From Marinisporobacter balticus (lineage in GTDB: Bacteria; Bacillota; Clostridia; Peptostreptococcales; Thermotaleaceae): a stretch of 64,000 bases of DNA. The position numbers were made by a program, and so were the translations under genes. Positions 9,084 through 18,485 of the stretch are shown here, one piece after another. Numbering within the stretch: position 1 is the stretch's first letter; every line of letters begins with the position of its first letter. The stretch spans positions 186,001 to 250,000 of the forward strand of contig NZ_SLWV01000002.1 of the NCBI RefSeq assembly GCF_004345705.1, in the 5' to 3' direction. The notes under the pieces are model-generated. The model was not told where the DNA came from. It saw nothing but the letters and a program-made list of their open reading frames with translations, and made no database searches.

Positions 9084-9112
9084 AGATTATCATAAATTCA
9101 AATAAATATCAA
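9084..9112 (-). promoter_or_regulatory. Promoter of cggR-gap
   Basis: On the minus strand TTGATA (9112-9107), 17 bases, then TAATCT (9089-9084). The predicted start near 9077 lies just before the operator. The -35 hexamer abuts the T-run of the rpoN terminator. Confidence 0.65.
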
Positions 9113-9113
9113 T

Positions 9114-9141
9114 AAAAAAATGACGTGAATTTTCACGTCAT
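9114..9141 (-). terminator. Terminator after rpoN
   Basis: ATGACGTGA and TCACGTCAT pair around a 4-base loop at 9120-9141 and are followed by a T run on the minus strand (9119-9114). It begins at the rpoN stop and ends next to the cggR promoter. Confidence 0.9.
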
Positions 9142-10548
9142 TTAAAATCGTTTTCTTTTTGAAGAAGATGTAATTTTCATCTCGTCCCTATATTTCGCAA
9201 CCGTTCTTCTGGAAATATTTATTCCCTTTTCTTTTAAATTTTCTGATACAGCTTGATCACTAAGTGGTTTTTTAGGATCTTCCTTATCAATCAAATCTTT
9301 AATCATACTTTTAATGCTTCCAGAAGCAATGCCTTCTCCCATTTCATTTGATACGCCACTGGTAAAAAAAGTTTTTATTTCAAAAACACCTCTCGGACTT
9401 TGCATGTATTTACCATTTACCGCTCTACTCACAGTTGATTCATGCACACCTACTTGATCAGCAATCTGTTTCAAAGTCAAAGGTTTTAGATGTTTTTTTC
9501 CATGTTCAAAAAATTCTATTTGGTAATCAACAATTTCTTTCACAACATTATAGATGGTTTGTCTTCTTTGTTCTATACTTTTAATTAGCCACATTGCTGA
9601 ATTTAATTTTCCCGTAAGGAATTTTGATGTACTCGAATCTTTATTTTCATGTAATAACATTTTTCTATAATAAGGACTAACAGAAAGTCTTGGTGCAGTT
9701 GTATCATTGACTAAAACAATGTATTCCCCTTCAATTTTTTCAACAGTAACATCTGGTGTAATATATTTTATTTCTTCTCCTGAGCTAAAAGCTCTCCCTG
9801 GTTTCGGTTCTAATCTTTTAATAAAATCTGTAATTTCTTGCACTCTTTGTGTAGATATATTTAAGGATTTTGCAATATTCAGAATTCTATTCTGTGCAAC
9901 ATCCTCCAAGTGATTTGAAATAATCTGCACGATTTCAACATTTTCTATCCCTTTTTGCTTTAATTGAATCAATAAACATTCTTTCAAATTTCTAGCAGCT
10001 ATACCTATTGGGTCAAATGTTTGAATAACGGATAAAACGCTTTCTACCTCTTCTTCACTTATGTCAAAGTATGATGCAATCTCAGAAATATTTACATTTA
10101 AATAGCCTTTTACATCCAAACTTTCTATAATATATTTCCCGATTTTTTTATATTTTGTTTCTAGAATGGCAAATTGCAGCTGGAATAACAAATGTTCTGT
10201 TAGCGTTACATCTGCAGATACAAATTGTTCAAAGGATACTTTTTCCTGATCCTTATTATAATTCGGTTGTTTATAACTTATATCATCGTACTCTTTAAAG
10301 TACTCTTTCCAATCAACTTCATCTTTTGTTGGCTTTTCATCTTGTTGGATTTTTTCGTCTTGTTTCTTCTTTTTTTCATCTTCTGAAGAATTTCCTAGTT
10401 CGACAACCGGGTTGATTAATACTTGTTCGTCAATAAACTGATTTAACTCTTGGTGATTAAACTGTAGTATCTGGATTGCTTGTTTTAATTCAGGTGTCAT
10501 GACCAATTTTTGAACTTGTTCAATATTTAAACTAAACCCTAGTCGCAT
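9142..10548 (-). CDS. rpoN: RNA polymerase sigma-54 factor
   Basis: A 468-residue sigma factor for enhancer-dependent promoters. Region I is Gln/Leu-rich (QVQKLVMTPELKQAIQILQFN) at about 11-31, followed by an acidic/Lys-rich linker (about 50-80). The core-binding domain contains FDPIGIAARNLKECLL. A helix-turn-helix (VHESTVSRAVNGKYMQ) is followed by the C-terminal RpoN box ISRRTVAKYRDEM near residue 450, which reads the -24 element. The start ATG at 10548 has GGAGAAGG upstream. rpoN directly before cggR is a known clostridial arrangement. No bacterial enhancer-binding protein is in this window. Confidence 0.96.
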   Translation of the reverse strand: MRLGFSLNIEQVQKLVMTPELKQAIQILQFNHQELNQFIDEQVLINPVVELGNSSEDEKKKKQDEKIQQDEKPTKDEVDWKEYFKEYDDISYKQPNYNKDQEKVSFEQFVSADVTLTEHLLFQLQFAILETKYKKIGKYIIESLDVKGYLNVNISEIASYFDISEEEVESVLSVIQTFDPIGIAARNLKECLLIQLKQKGIENVEIVQIISNHLEDVAQNRILNIAKSLNISTQRVQEITDFIKRLEPKPGRAFSSGEEIKYITPDVTVEKIEGEYIVLVNDTTAPRLSVSPYYRKMLLHENKDSSTSKFLTGKLNSAMWLIKSIEQRRQTIYNVVKEIVDYQIEFFEHGKKHLKPLTLKQIADQVGVHESTVSRAVNGKYMQSPRGVFEIKTFFTSGVSNEMGEGIASGSIKSMIKDLIDKEDPKKPLSDQAVSENLKEKGINISRRTVAKYRDEMKITSSSKRKRF

Positions 10549-10627
10549 CTCAAACCTTCTCCTTTATAGATAGATTATTTATTTTATTATATCATTAAAC
10601 TTCTACTAAATAAAGTTTCAACACCTA

Positions 10628-10656
10628 TAAAAAAAACAAACAAGGATTTCTCCTTG
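10628..10656 (-). terminator. Terminator of the nucleoside ABC operon
   Basis: CAAGGA and TCCTTG form a short stem around a 4-base loop at 10641-10656, followed on the minus strand by TTTGTTTTTTTT. It lies directly past the second permease gene. Confidence 0.8.
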
Positions 10657-10657
10657 C

Positions 10658-11590
10658 TTATCTTTCACCTTTTTCATATGGATCCCCACTAGCTGCGGGT
10701 CCTACAGATTTCCCAACAAAGCTTATTAGAATGACTAATGTTATTATATATGGAAGCATAGCTAAAAGCTGTGATGATATGGCAATAGCTGTCCCCCCTA
10801 AGAATATAACAAATCCTTGGGCAGCACCAAATAATAAACATGCCCACATTGCACCTTGCGGTTTCCATTTTCCAAAAATCATAGCAGCAAGAGCAATAAA
10901 CCCTTGCCCAGAAATCAATGTAGGTCTGAAATTAGAAACTACTGCAATACTCATTGCTGCACCACCAAATCCAGCAAATATTCCTGATAGAATCACACTA
11001 AAATATCTAATTTTATAAATATTAATCCCTAACGTATCTGCTGCTTTCGGATGCTCCCCTACTGCTCTAATTCTAAGTCCTATCTTCGTTTTATAAAGCA
11101 TATACCATATTACAAACACTAAAAGAAATGAAATGTATACAGTTGCATACTGATTTAATACTAAGTCAAAGAATGAGTTCTGAGGAAATACACCCCCTAA
11201 AGGTCTAGGAATTTTGTTCTCTAAATTTATAGATTTCGTCATAGTAGCACCTTCAAAAAAGAGGCGACTCAAAAATAATGCAATACCAGGTCCTAAGAAG
11301 TTAATGGCGATCCCTGAAACTATTTGATCCGCTCCAAAAGTAACAGATGCAATTGCATGTAATAATGCTAGGAACCCTCCTGCAAGTCCTGCACACAATA
11401 AAGCTAACCATGGATTCCCTGTAAAATAGCCTACTGTTGCACCCATCAGCGCGCCTAATGTCATCATCCCCTCAAGTCCAATGTTAACAACCCCTGAATT
11501 TTCAGAAATAACACCTCCTAATGCAGCAAAAATGAGTGGTGTTGCATACATCAATGTTGTTCCAAGAATAAACCCTATATTATCTAGCAT
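10658..11590 (-). CDS. ABC transporter permease, BMP/nucleoside type (second permease)
   Basis: A 310-residue integral membrane protein with about eight to nine hydrophobic helices, of the BPD_transp_2 (branched-chain amino acid/ribose/nucleoside) permease type. The N-terminus carries LIFAALGGVISENSGVVNIGLEGMM, a hallmark of this permease subfamily, and the centre carries the EAA-like loop GLRIRAVGEHPKAADTLGI. Its start abuts the stop of the other permease. With the adjacent ATPase and the BMP lipoprotein it would form a nucleoside uptake system; YufQ/NupQ is the B. subtilis counterpart. The substrate is inferred from the family. Confidence 0.9.
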   Translation of the reverse strand: MLDNIGFILGTTLMYATPLIFAALGGVISENSGVVNIGLEGMMTLGALMGATVGYFTGNPWLALLCAGLAGGFLALLHAIASVTFGADQIVSGIAINFLGPGIALFLSRLFFEGATMTKSINLENKIPRPLGGVFPQNSFFDLVLNQYATVYISFLLVFVIWYMLYKTKIGLRIRAVGEHPKAADTLGINIYKIRYFSVILSGIFAGFGGAAMSIAVVSNFRPTLISGQGFIALAAMIFGKWKPQGAMWACLLFGAAQGFVIFLGGTAIAISSQLLAMLPYIITLVILISFVGKSVGPAASGDPYEKGER

Positions 11591-12718
11591 CTATTTCACC
11601 TCTTTTCTCTTTACTAAAGATACAAGTAATCTGATAAATTTAGGCATAGCTATGAAAAATACAATTGTACCCATTACAATACTTACAACTTCTGATGGTG
11701 CTCCCATAGCTGATTGTATCTTAGGCCCCCCATACTTCAAAGCCCCAAAGAGTAATCCTGAAAAAACACATCCAAAAGCACCATTACTACCAATCAAAGC
11801 AACCGCAATTCCATCAAATCCATAGCCTTCCATAGCTGCTAAAATTGAAACTTGTTTCGATACTCCCATTACTTGCAGCGCACCTGCTGCTCCAGCTAAA
11901 GCACCCGCAATACTCATCGAAACAATCATACTTTTTTTTACATTGATTCCACCATACTCAGCAGCATATTTATTAGAACCAACAGATCTTAATTCGTATC
12001 CTAATGTAGTTCTGTTTAAAATAAACCAAACTACAAATGCCAATATAATTGCACATATAATTCCCAAGTTTACAGGTGTTTTGAAAATACTCTGCAGTAT
12101 TGGATGGACCTTTAACCACACTCTTCCATGGGCAGTATATTTCCATTTTTCTAAAATCCCGATAGTTGCAGTATCCCATATTTTATAAGATGCTTCACTA
12201 TTTGGTCTTTTAAATCCTTCAAGCATAATAACATAATTGTTTAAATATAAAGCAATCCAATTTAACATAATGGTCGCAATAACTTCATGCACACCAAACT
12301 TCGCCTTTAAGTATCCAGCAATCCCTCCCCATAAACCTGCTGCAGTTATAGCTGCAACAAATACAACAACGACATGAATACCCATTGGTAATTTTACAAA
12401 ATATCCTACTAGGGTTGCTACGAGTGCACCGATAATAAACTGTCCTTCTGCACCAATATTAAATAATCCTGTTTTAAACGCAAACGCGACAGAAAGACCT
12501 GTCATAATAAGAGGCGTGGCATAGATAATCGTATATAAAATATATTTTGGTTTTCCAAATATCCCTTTTAACATAACACCATATGACTCTAGTGGACTAT
12601 ATCCTGCGATCTTTAAAACAATAGCCCCTACAAGTATTCCTAGGAAAATAGAAACCAATGTTATCATAAAATTACCACTACCCAGCATTTCCTTTATTGA
12701 ATTCTTTTTATTTTTCAT
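11591..12718 (-). CDS. ABC transporter permease, BMP/nucleoside type (first permease)
   Basis: A 375-residue polytopic membrane protein of the BPD_transp_2 family. The segment FAFKTGLFNIGAEGQFIIGALVAT and the EAA-like loop LGYELRSVGSNKYAAEYGGI match the YufP/NupP type. It is larger than its partner and carries an extra extracellular region near residues 165-215. The start overlaps the ATPase gene by 11 bases, implying coupled translation. It should form the membrane channel together with the next permease. Confidence 0.9.
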   Translation of the reverse strand: MKNKKNSIKEMLGSGNFMITLVSIFLGILVGAIVLKIAGYSPLESYGVMLKGIFGKPKYILYTIIYATPLIMTGLSVAFAFKTGLFNIGAEGQFIIGALVATLVGYFVKLPMGIHVVVVFVAAITAAGLWGGIAGYLKAKFGVHEVIATIMLNWIALYLNNYVIMLEGFKRPNSEASYKIWDTATIGILEKWKYTAHGRVWLKVHPILQSIFKTPVNLGIICAIILAFVVWFILNRTTLGYELRSVGSNKYAAEYGGINVKKSMIVSMSIAGALAGAAGALQVMGVSKQVSILAAMEGYGFDGIAVALIGSNGAFGCVFSGLLFGALKYGGPKIQSAMGAPSEVVSIVMGTIVFFIAMPKFIRLLVSLVKRKEVK

Positions 12719-14249
12719 TGCCGCTACCTCCTCCAGCCATCATGAGTCCAAGGGCATTTTCATTTGTTTCCTTAGCTTCTACAATTCCTACTATTTTCCC
12801 CTCATAGATTACTGCAATTCGGTCAGCTACATTCATTACTTCATCTAACTCCAATGAAATAAGTAATACAGCCTTATTCTTATCTCTTTGTTCTACTAGA
12901 GACTTGTGCACATATTCAATTGCCCCTACATCCAGCCCTCTCGTAGGTTGGGCTGCAATTAGCAATTCTGGATCATTCGTTAATTCCCTTGCAATAATTA
13001 CCTTTTGTTGATTTCCTCCTGATAATGCTCGTGCCTTTAACGTTTCATCTTCTGGACGAATATCAAACTTTTGAATTAATTCTTTTGCAAAATAGTTGAT
13101 TTTATTTTTATTAAGAATACCTTTTCGAGAAAAAGGTTCCTTATAATAATTTTCTAATATCATGTTTTCTTCAACACTAAAATCTAACACCAAACCTCGC
13201 TTTTGTCTATCTTCTGGAATGGTTGAAATTTTGCTTTCTAAAATCTCCTTTGGGGTTCTTCCTGTAATATCTTTTTGAATCATACATATTTTTCCTGATT
13301 CTATTTTCCTTAGTCCTATAATTCCTTCAATCAATTCACGTTGTCCATTTCCGTCAATTCCTGCTATTCCTAAGATTTCTCCTGCATGCACTTTAAGAGA
13401 GAGCCCATCTACTGCATTAATTCCACGATTATCTTTTATTACTAGATTATCAATTTCTAATACAACTTCACCCTTTGTTCTTTCCTCTTTTCCTACAATA
13501 AAATTAACTTCTCTTCCAACCATTTTATTTGCTAGTTCTTCTTCGGTAGTCACACTTACATCAACGGTATCAATCTGTTTTCCTCTTCGAATGATTGTGC
13601 AGTAGTCAGCAATTTGCTTAATTTCTTTCAATTTATGGGTAATAATGATGATACATTTTCCCTGCTTTGTAAGATTTCTAATGATGTCTATTAAGTCTTG
13701 AATCTCTTGAGGTGTTAGTACTGCTGTAGGCTCATCTAAAATCAGAATTTCAGCCCCTCTATATAATGCCTTCAAAATCTCAACTCTTTGTTGCATCCCT
13801 ACAGTAATATCCTGTATTTTTGCATAAGGATCAACATAAAGTCCATATTTTTCAGACAATTCTTGCACATGTGAAACCGCTTCCTCAATGTCCAATTTTC
13901 CAAAGCTAGTGGTTGTTTCCTTGCCTAATATGATATTCTCCGTTACAGTAAAAGGCTCCACAAGCATAAAATGCTGATGTACCATACCAATCCCATTCTG
14001 AATGGCTATATTGGGATCTGCCATTATTACCGTTTTCCCATTGATCATTATTTCTCCTATAGTTGGTTGATATAAACCATATAAAATATTCATAAGGGTC
14101 GTTTTTCCTGCTCCATTTTCTCCTAGTAAAGCATGTACTTCACCTTTATGAACAGTCAAATTAATATCTTCATTTGCAGTAAAATTTCCAAAAACTTTTG
14201 TGATATTTTTCATCTCCACCGCTTTTTCTTCAACCTTGATATGGTTCAA
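12708..14249 (-). CDS. ABC transporter ATP-binding protein with two ATPase domains, nucleoside type
   Basis: A 513-residue cytoplasmic ATPase with two fused nucleotide-binding domains. The first has Walker A GENGAGKTT and Walker B ILILDEPTAVLTP, with the unusual signature ITVGMQQRVEILKAL. The second has a degenerate Walker A (GIDGNGQRELIEG), signature LSGGNQQKVIIAREL and AAQPTRGLD. This asymmetry is typical of sugar/nucleoside RbsA/YufO-type ATPases. Translation starts at TTG 14249 with GGAGGG seven bases upstream. It lies after the lipoprotein gene, separated by a hairpin. Confidence 0.93.
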   Translation of the reverse strand: MNHIKVEEKAVEMKNITKVFGNFTANEDINLTVHKGEVHALLGENGAGKTTLMNILYGLYQPTIGEIMINGKTVIMADPNIAIQNGIGMVHQHFMLVEPFTVTENIILGKETTTSFGKLDIEEAVSHVQELSEKYGLYVDPYAKIQDITVGMQQRVEILKALYRGAEILILDEPTAVLTPQEIQDLIDIIRNLTKQGKCIIIITHKLKEIKQIADYCTIIRRGKQIDTVDVSVTTEEELANKMVGREVNFIVGKEERTKGEVVLEIDNLVIKDNRGINAVDGLSLKVHAGEILGIAGIDGNGQRELIEGIIGLRKIESGKICMIQKDITGRTPKEILESKISTIPEDRQKRGLVLDFSVEENMILENYYKEPFSRKGILNKNKINYFAKELIQKFDIRPEDETLKARALSGGNQQKVIIARELTNDPELLIAAQPTRGLDVGAIEYVHKSLVEQRDKNKAVLLISLELDEVMNVADRIAVIYEGKIVGIVEAKETNENALGLMMAGGGSGNEK

Positions 14250-14281
14250 TAGAATACCCTCCTAATCACTTAATACGAAGC

Positions 14282-14304
14282 AGCTCAGACGATTTGTCTG
14301 AGCT
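14282..14304 (-). other. Intercistronic hairpin between the BMP lipoprotein and ATPase genes
   Basis: AGCTCAGAC and GTCTGAGCT form a perfect 9-bp stem with a 5-base loop. No T run follows on the minus strand, so it looks like an mRNA-stabilising or attenuating hairpin that would keep binding-protein mRNA more abundant than transporter mRNA, a common arrangement in ABC operons. Confidence 0.65.
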
Positions 14305-14339
14305 ACTTAGTGTTCATTCTATTTATTATATCACTTTTT

Positions 14340-15386
14340 TTATTTGAATTCATTAAAAGTTTCTTCATTATAAGGAACGACTATTTTTTCATTTATAATT
14401 TGTTGTTTTAGATCTTCTACTTCTTTTAAAATATCAGCTGGTACATGCTTATCAGAAGTTGGAGCAATATCTACACCGCCTTCTTTAAGTCCATAAACAA
14501 CAGTTGTTCCTCCAGGAAACTTTCCTTCTTTTAGATCCTTTGCCATGTTAAATACTGCATTATCGACACGCTTCATTGCTGATGTGATTACATTTTCTGG
14601 TGCTAAAGCATTTTGGTCTCGATCTACACCAATTGCAAATTTATTTTGTTCTTTAGCTGCTTCAATTACGCCATCACCAACACCACCTGCAGCATGAAAC
14701 ACAATGTCTGCGCCATCTTTATACATTTGATTTGCAATCGCTTTACCCTTTGCAGAATCTGTAAAGGAATCAGCGTATTGAGTCAGAACTTCTGTCCCAT
14801 TGTTTGCTGCCTTAACCCCTGCTTTATATCCATATTCAAATCCATCAATAACATTTCCCGTAACACCACCAACAAATCCAACTTTTCCTGTTTTTGTCAT
14901 CTTCGCAGCAATGTATCCAACCAGGAACGATGGTTGTTCTGCTTTAAACACTACGCCTACTAGATTTTCTGGTGTCTCATCATAAGCATAATCGATAATC
15001 GCATATTTTTGATCAGGATTCTTTTCAGCTTCTTCTTTTACCAAATCTCCCATTTTAAATCCGATACCCCAAATTAAGTTATTCTCATCATCTAAAAGCG
15101 TTTCCATGTTTGGACCATAATCAGCATCTTGCTTAGATTCCTTATAGTTTGCTACAATTCCTAACTCTTTTTCTGCTCTTTGTAATCCTTCCCAAGCGGA
15201 CTGGTTGAATGATTGGTCATTTACGCCCCCAACATCAGTAGTCATTGCAATCTTTAATTGTTCTTCTGCTGGTACTTGGTTCTCAGAAGGTTGTTCAGCT
15301 TCTTCTGGTGCCTTTTGTCCACAGCCTGCTAGTAATCCTACACATAACAATAGAACTAATGCTAATGAAATTCTTTTTTTAAACAT
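14340..15386 (-). CDS. BMP-family nucleoside-binding lipoprotein
   Basis: A 348-residue extracellular lipoprotein. A signal peptide with lipobox LLAGC is at residues 18-22, followed by a short Glu/Pro/Gln-rich linker (about 26-44). The BMP fold motifs are visible: TDVGGVNDQSFNQSAWEGL, GFKMGDLV, KVGFVGGVTGNVIDGFEYGYKAG, DIVFHAAGGVGDGVIEAA and AIGVDRDQN. Family members bind purine nucleosides and deliver them to the ABC transporter encoded immediately downstream. AGGAGG precedes the ATG. Confidence 0.93.
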   Translation of the reverse strand: MFKKRISLALVLLLCVGLLAGCGQKAPEEAEQPSENQVPAEEQLKIAMTTDVGGVNDQSFNQSAWEGLQRAEKELGIVANYKESKQDADYGPNMETLLDDENNLIWGIGFKMGDLVKEEAEKNPDQKYAIIDYAYDETPENLVGVVFKAEQPSFLVGYIAAKMTKTGKVGFVGGVTGNVIDGFEYGYKAGVKAANNGTEVLTQYADSFTDSAKGKAIANQMYKDGADIVFHAAGGVGDGVIEAAKEQNKFAIGVDRDQNALAPENVITSAMKRVDNAVFNMAKDLKEGKFPGGTTVVYGLKEGGVDIAPTSDKHVPADILKEVEDLKQQIINEKIVVPYNEETFNEFK

Positions 15387-15436
15387 TAAAATTCCTCCTC
15401 AATGTTTTTCTTCTTGTTACACACTATTATCTATTC

Positions 15437-15465
15437 TACATATTTTAGGGAAATCCTTCTTTCAA
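15437..15465 (-). promoter_or_regulatory. Candidate promoter of the nucleoside ABC operon
   Basis: On the minus strand TTGAAA (15465-15460), 17 bases, then TATGTA (15442-15437). No purine riboswitch motif was seen in the short leader. Confidence 0.35.
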
Positions 15466-15493
15466 ATTCATATTTTTCTATTCGTATGTCCCC

Positions 15494-15520
15494 AAAAAAA
15501 CTCCGGCTATGCCGGAGTTT
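15494..15520 (-). terminator. Terminator after grdD
   Basis: AAACTCCGGC and GCCGGAGTTT form a 10-bp stem around a 3-base loop (15498-15520), followed by seven T residues on the minus strand (15500-15494). It overlaps the last base of the grdD stop codon and closes the glycine reductase operon. Confidence 0.93.
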
Positions 15521-16707
15521 TAACAAACATCTCCTTGTTTTGCAACAAATCCTGCTTTTGCTAAAACACTTGTTGCTTTTTCAACTTTCTGTTCATTTAC
15601 AAGGACAATCGGTCCTGTACAACCCATACCACTTTCTGCATAAATGCTTTCTTTCCATAATGCCTTTACAGCATCTTCTAAGTCCATTATATCTATTCCT
15701 GATACAGTTCCTGTAACCACTTCTTTTGGTGGTGCTGCTACTTCTTCATCATCTGCTTTTGCTTTCTTCGTGTCTTTGCTTAATCCTTTTAGTATTTCAT
15801 CAAGTTTTGCTTTCTTTGCTTTTATAAATTCCTCTTTTGCTACTTCCGTTAGCTTTCCTTGTGCTACTTTCGCTGCATATTTAATTGCATTTGCTACAAC
15901 TGGTGATCCTGACGCTCTTGATAAGATCAGTATAATCCTGTCATAGTCTTCTCCTACCCCTGGACCATAACCATATCCTAATGCTTCATAGCTTCCACCT
16001 GTTGTAAAGGATGAGAATACCTTCATCATGATATTTCCAGTTAGTGTATCGTTTACCATGATATCTGCCGTTCCGCTGAGTAGGTCATTTCCTCTCATTA
16101 CGGCTCCGCCATCCGCTCTTATCGATTCTGCAAAGTTTATTTTGTATCCATTTGCACTTAGTTCTTTTAATGCTCTTTCTACTTGTCTTGCACCATCTAG
16201 ATTTAGGATTCCTACTGTTGGCTCTGGGGTTCCCATTGCTTTTGCTGTGATGATACCATACAATGCATTTTTTACCATTGCTTCTGTTCTGTGCGCGGAT
16301 GATGTTCCTGTTGTTGTTGCTAAAAATATTTCTTTTCCAAATCCTGGTGTTACTACTCTACCTACTGTTGATACCCCGATTGGAAAGTTATAGTGCATCG
16401 TTACACAAGCTTGAATGTATCCACTGTCTAATAGTTCTTCCATCCTTTTATACATTTCATCTTCTGTGTTTGCTTCTACGATTTCAAGGCATGTATCTAC
16501 CTTCGGTCCTATTAGTACAATGTCAAAATTATCTGCGTCTTTTGCTGCAATCTGCGCACCTTTTATAATGTTTTCTGTACCATGTTCACTTCCGAGTGTT
16601 GTAATTCCTACTTTGATTCTTTCTCCAAAGTTTCCTGTCTTTATGGCATCTGCGATCTCCCTAAAAGTTTTTCCAATTATTTTTTTCACTGCTGTATTTT
16701 CACTCAT
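15520..16707 (-). CDS. grdD: Glycine reductase complex component C, subunit alpha (acetyl-phosphate forming)
   Basis: A 395-residue protein related to PlsX-type phosphate acyltransferases (KVGITTLGSEHG, GPKVDTCLEIVEANTEDEMYKRMEELLDSG, VGILNLDGARQVERAL). With GrdC it takes the carboxymethyl-selenoether from GrdA, forms an acetyl-enzyme thioester and releases acetyl phosphate. Cysteines usable in that chemistry are visible near the C-terminus (MGCTGPIVLV). GGGGTG precedes the ATG, 12 bases after grdC. It is the last gene before a strong terminator. Confidence 0.95.
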   Translation of the reverse strand: MSENTAVKKIIGKTFREIADAIKTGNFGERIKVGITTLGSEHGTENIIKGAQIAAKDADNFDIVLIGPKVDTCLEIVEANTEDEMYKRMEELLDSGYIQACVTMHYNFPIGVSTVGRVVTPGFGKEIFLATTTGTSSAHRTEAMVKNALYGIITAKAMGTPEPTVGILNLDGARQVERALKELSANGYKINFAESIRADGGAVMRGNDLLSGTADIMVNDTLTGNIMMKVFSSFTTGGSYEALGYGYGPGVGEDYDRIILILSRASGSPVVANAIKYAAKVAQGKLTEVAKEEFIKAKKAKLDEILKGLSKDTKKAKADDEEVAAPPKEVVTGTVSGIDIMDLEDAVKALWKESIYAESGMGCTGPIVLVNEQKVEKATSVLAKAGFVAKQGDVC

Positions 16708-16719
16708 TGCTATTCACCC

Positions 16720-18255
16720 CTATTCGCCTAATAGATGTGCCGCGAAATCTCTCATGCTCTCTGCGATCATGTTTTTGATTTCTTCTTGAGATACGCCACC
16801 CCTTACCTCTTCTACGCCTGAATTTCTTTCTATTACTACTGAAACCCCATCAAATAGGTTTGTCATACGACCTAGGAATAAACTTCCTTTTCCTACAATC
16901 ATCGCGCGATTTAGATCTCCTGTTGTTAGTTCTTCTCTAGCAAATCCTGCATATGGCACACCTGATGGAATATGTCCTTGTGTTGGTGCCCATCCTGGCA
17001 TACCATGATTCTTTACAAATATAAGGATGTCTTTTCTTTCTAAGTCTTTTCTCTTAACCCCTAATGCTGCAATCATTTTGTAGTTCGCTTCTGGTACATC
17101 TCCTGCTCCTGCGGGTTTTGTAATATCTGGGTTTTGCATTTCTACAGAATATTTATCGATATCGGTAATTTTTAATCCACCCTTATCTAGCGGCGCTGTA
17201 ATTAATGATGTGATGACTGCTTGTGGTGAAGATCCTGTTCCTACTGTATGTCTTCCTACTAAATCTGTTCTGATTACTGGATTTACACCATCGTTTTTAC
17301 TGATTAATATTGCAAATGCGCCGAGTACATCTTCTAATATTGGTAAGTCTTTTTTTACATGATCTTTTCCGTTCATCCCAAGTTTTGCTGTAGCCCCACC
17401 TGCTACGATTACTACATTTTCATAGGTTCCAGCCTTTACTAACGATGCAGCTTGAATAAGTGCATGCGTTGGTGCTGCACAGAATCCTCTTGTATCTGAC
17501 CCTGTAGCGTTTAGCGCGCCCCCACATTCTGCGATTGCTTTTGCAAAGTTTCCACCACCTCTTTGGTTCATATCTCCACATGCTTCTTCTGAACATTCAA
17601 TCACATAATCTATATCTTCTACATGAATATTGTTTTTTTCTATAAGATTTTTAAATGCTAGTACACCTGAAGCTTTTACTACTAAATTTTCAAATAAAAT
17701 GTGTGCTGTTAAGTTTGTATCCACATCATGCGCTCTTTTTACGCAACCTACAAGTAATTCATTATGATAAATGGCTTCTGCATGTTGCTCATTTACAAAT
17801 TTTTCAATTTCTGCTAGTTCTTCCCCGTCTTTTAGTTTTTCTACGTCTTTTTTAAATAATGGATGATTCGTAATTTTTTCTTTTAATGTTTGTGTAAATC
17901 CTTTTTCAATCTTAACAAGATCAAACGCATCTACAATTTTTAGCAGTGCAATAAATTCATCTTGTGGCATAATTTCACCAAATTTACCAAACCTATCTGC
18001 ACCTTCTACTTCTGTATTGCACCACGGCATCTCTATTTCTTCTAAGTCACTCGGCTTCATATTTCCTATATATACTTGGTTGGGTGCATAGTTTACAACC
18101 TTTTCGTAACTTCTAATATGCTCTGGAAGCTTTTTAAGATATTCTGAATCTGGATTTGTAATTCTTTCTGTTGTTTGTGTTGTTCCGTTATGGATAATCA
18201 TATCTGGTGTGTGCACAAGTGCATATCCTGCACCTTTTATTACTGCATAACTCAT
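16720..18255 (-). CDS. grdC: Glycine reductase complex component C, subunit beta
   Basis: From ATG 18255 the product is 511 residues, starting MSYAVIKGAGYALVHTPD. It is thiolase/FabH-like, with conserved ECSEEACGDMNQRGGGNFAKA and GSDTRGFCAAPTHALIQAASLVKAG, the latter holding the likely acyl-accepting Cys. With GrdD it forms component C, which turns the GrdA-bound C2 unit into acetyl phosphate. A longer reading frame to 18291 exists, but GGAGGTGG lies just before ATG 18255. A gap of about 260 bases with hairpins separates it from grdB. Confidence 0.95.
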   Translation of the reverse strand: MSYAVIKGAGYALVHTPDMIIHNGTTQTTERITNPDSEYLKKLPEHIRSYEKVVNYAPNQVYIGNMKPSDLEEIEMPWCNTEVEGADRFGKFGEIMPQDEFIALLKIVDAFDLVKIEKGFTQTLKEKITNHPLFKKDVEKLKDGEELAEIEKFVNEQHAEAIYHNELLVGCVKRAHDVDTNLTAHILFENLVVKASGVLAFKNLIEKNNIHVEDIDYVIECSEEACGDMNQRGGGNFAKAIAECGGALNATGSDTRGFCAAPTHALIQAASLVKAGTYENVVIVAGGATAKLGMNGKDHVKKDLPILEDVLGAFAILISKNDGVNPVIRTDLVGRHTVGTGSSPQAVITSLITAPLDKGGLKITDIDKYSVEMQNPDITKPAGAGDVPEANYKMIAALGVKRKDLERKDILIFVKNHGMPGWAPTQGHIPSGVPYAGFAREELTTGDLNRAMIVGKGSLFLGRMTNLFDGVSVVIERNSGVEEVRGGVSQEEIKNMIAESMRDFAAHLLGE

Positions 18256-18439
18256 TTTATTCCACCTCCGTGTAATTTTAAACTTTCTCATGCCACAAGT
18301 CTTTCTCGCAGCTCGCAGCTACAGACTATTCAATGATCTATTTGCAAATTATAAATATAATAAAAATTTATAACTCTATACAGATACATTAAAAGTTTCA
18401 ATAAATGTAAATAAATCAAGAAAAATGTTGTATAATGTG

Positions 18440-18471
18440 AATAAATGGGTGATATTCACCACCCATTTATT
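18440..18471 (-). terminator. Hairpin in the grdB-grdC gap, distal stem
   Basis: AATAAATGGGTG and CACCCATTTATT form a perfect 12-bp stem around 8 bases. No clear T run follows on the minus strand (CACATTATAC). It may be a partial terminator or a barrier to 3' exonucleases that sets grdB above grdC. Confidence 0.55.
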
Positions 18472-18485
18472 GGTTAGTCAAGCAG

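Noticed and set aside
16028..16789. Several plus-strand frames over grdD
   Set aside because: They are shadows of a well-conserved minus-strand gene; compositions are hydrophobic and low-complexity and no known family is seen.
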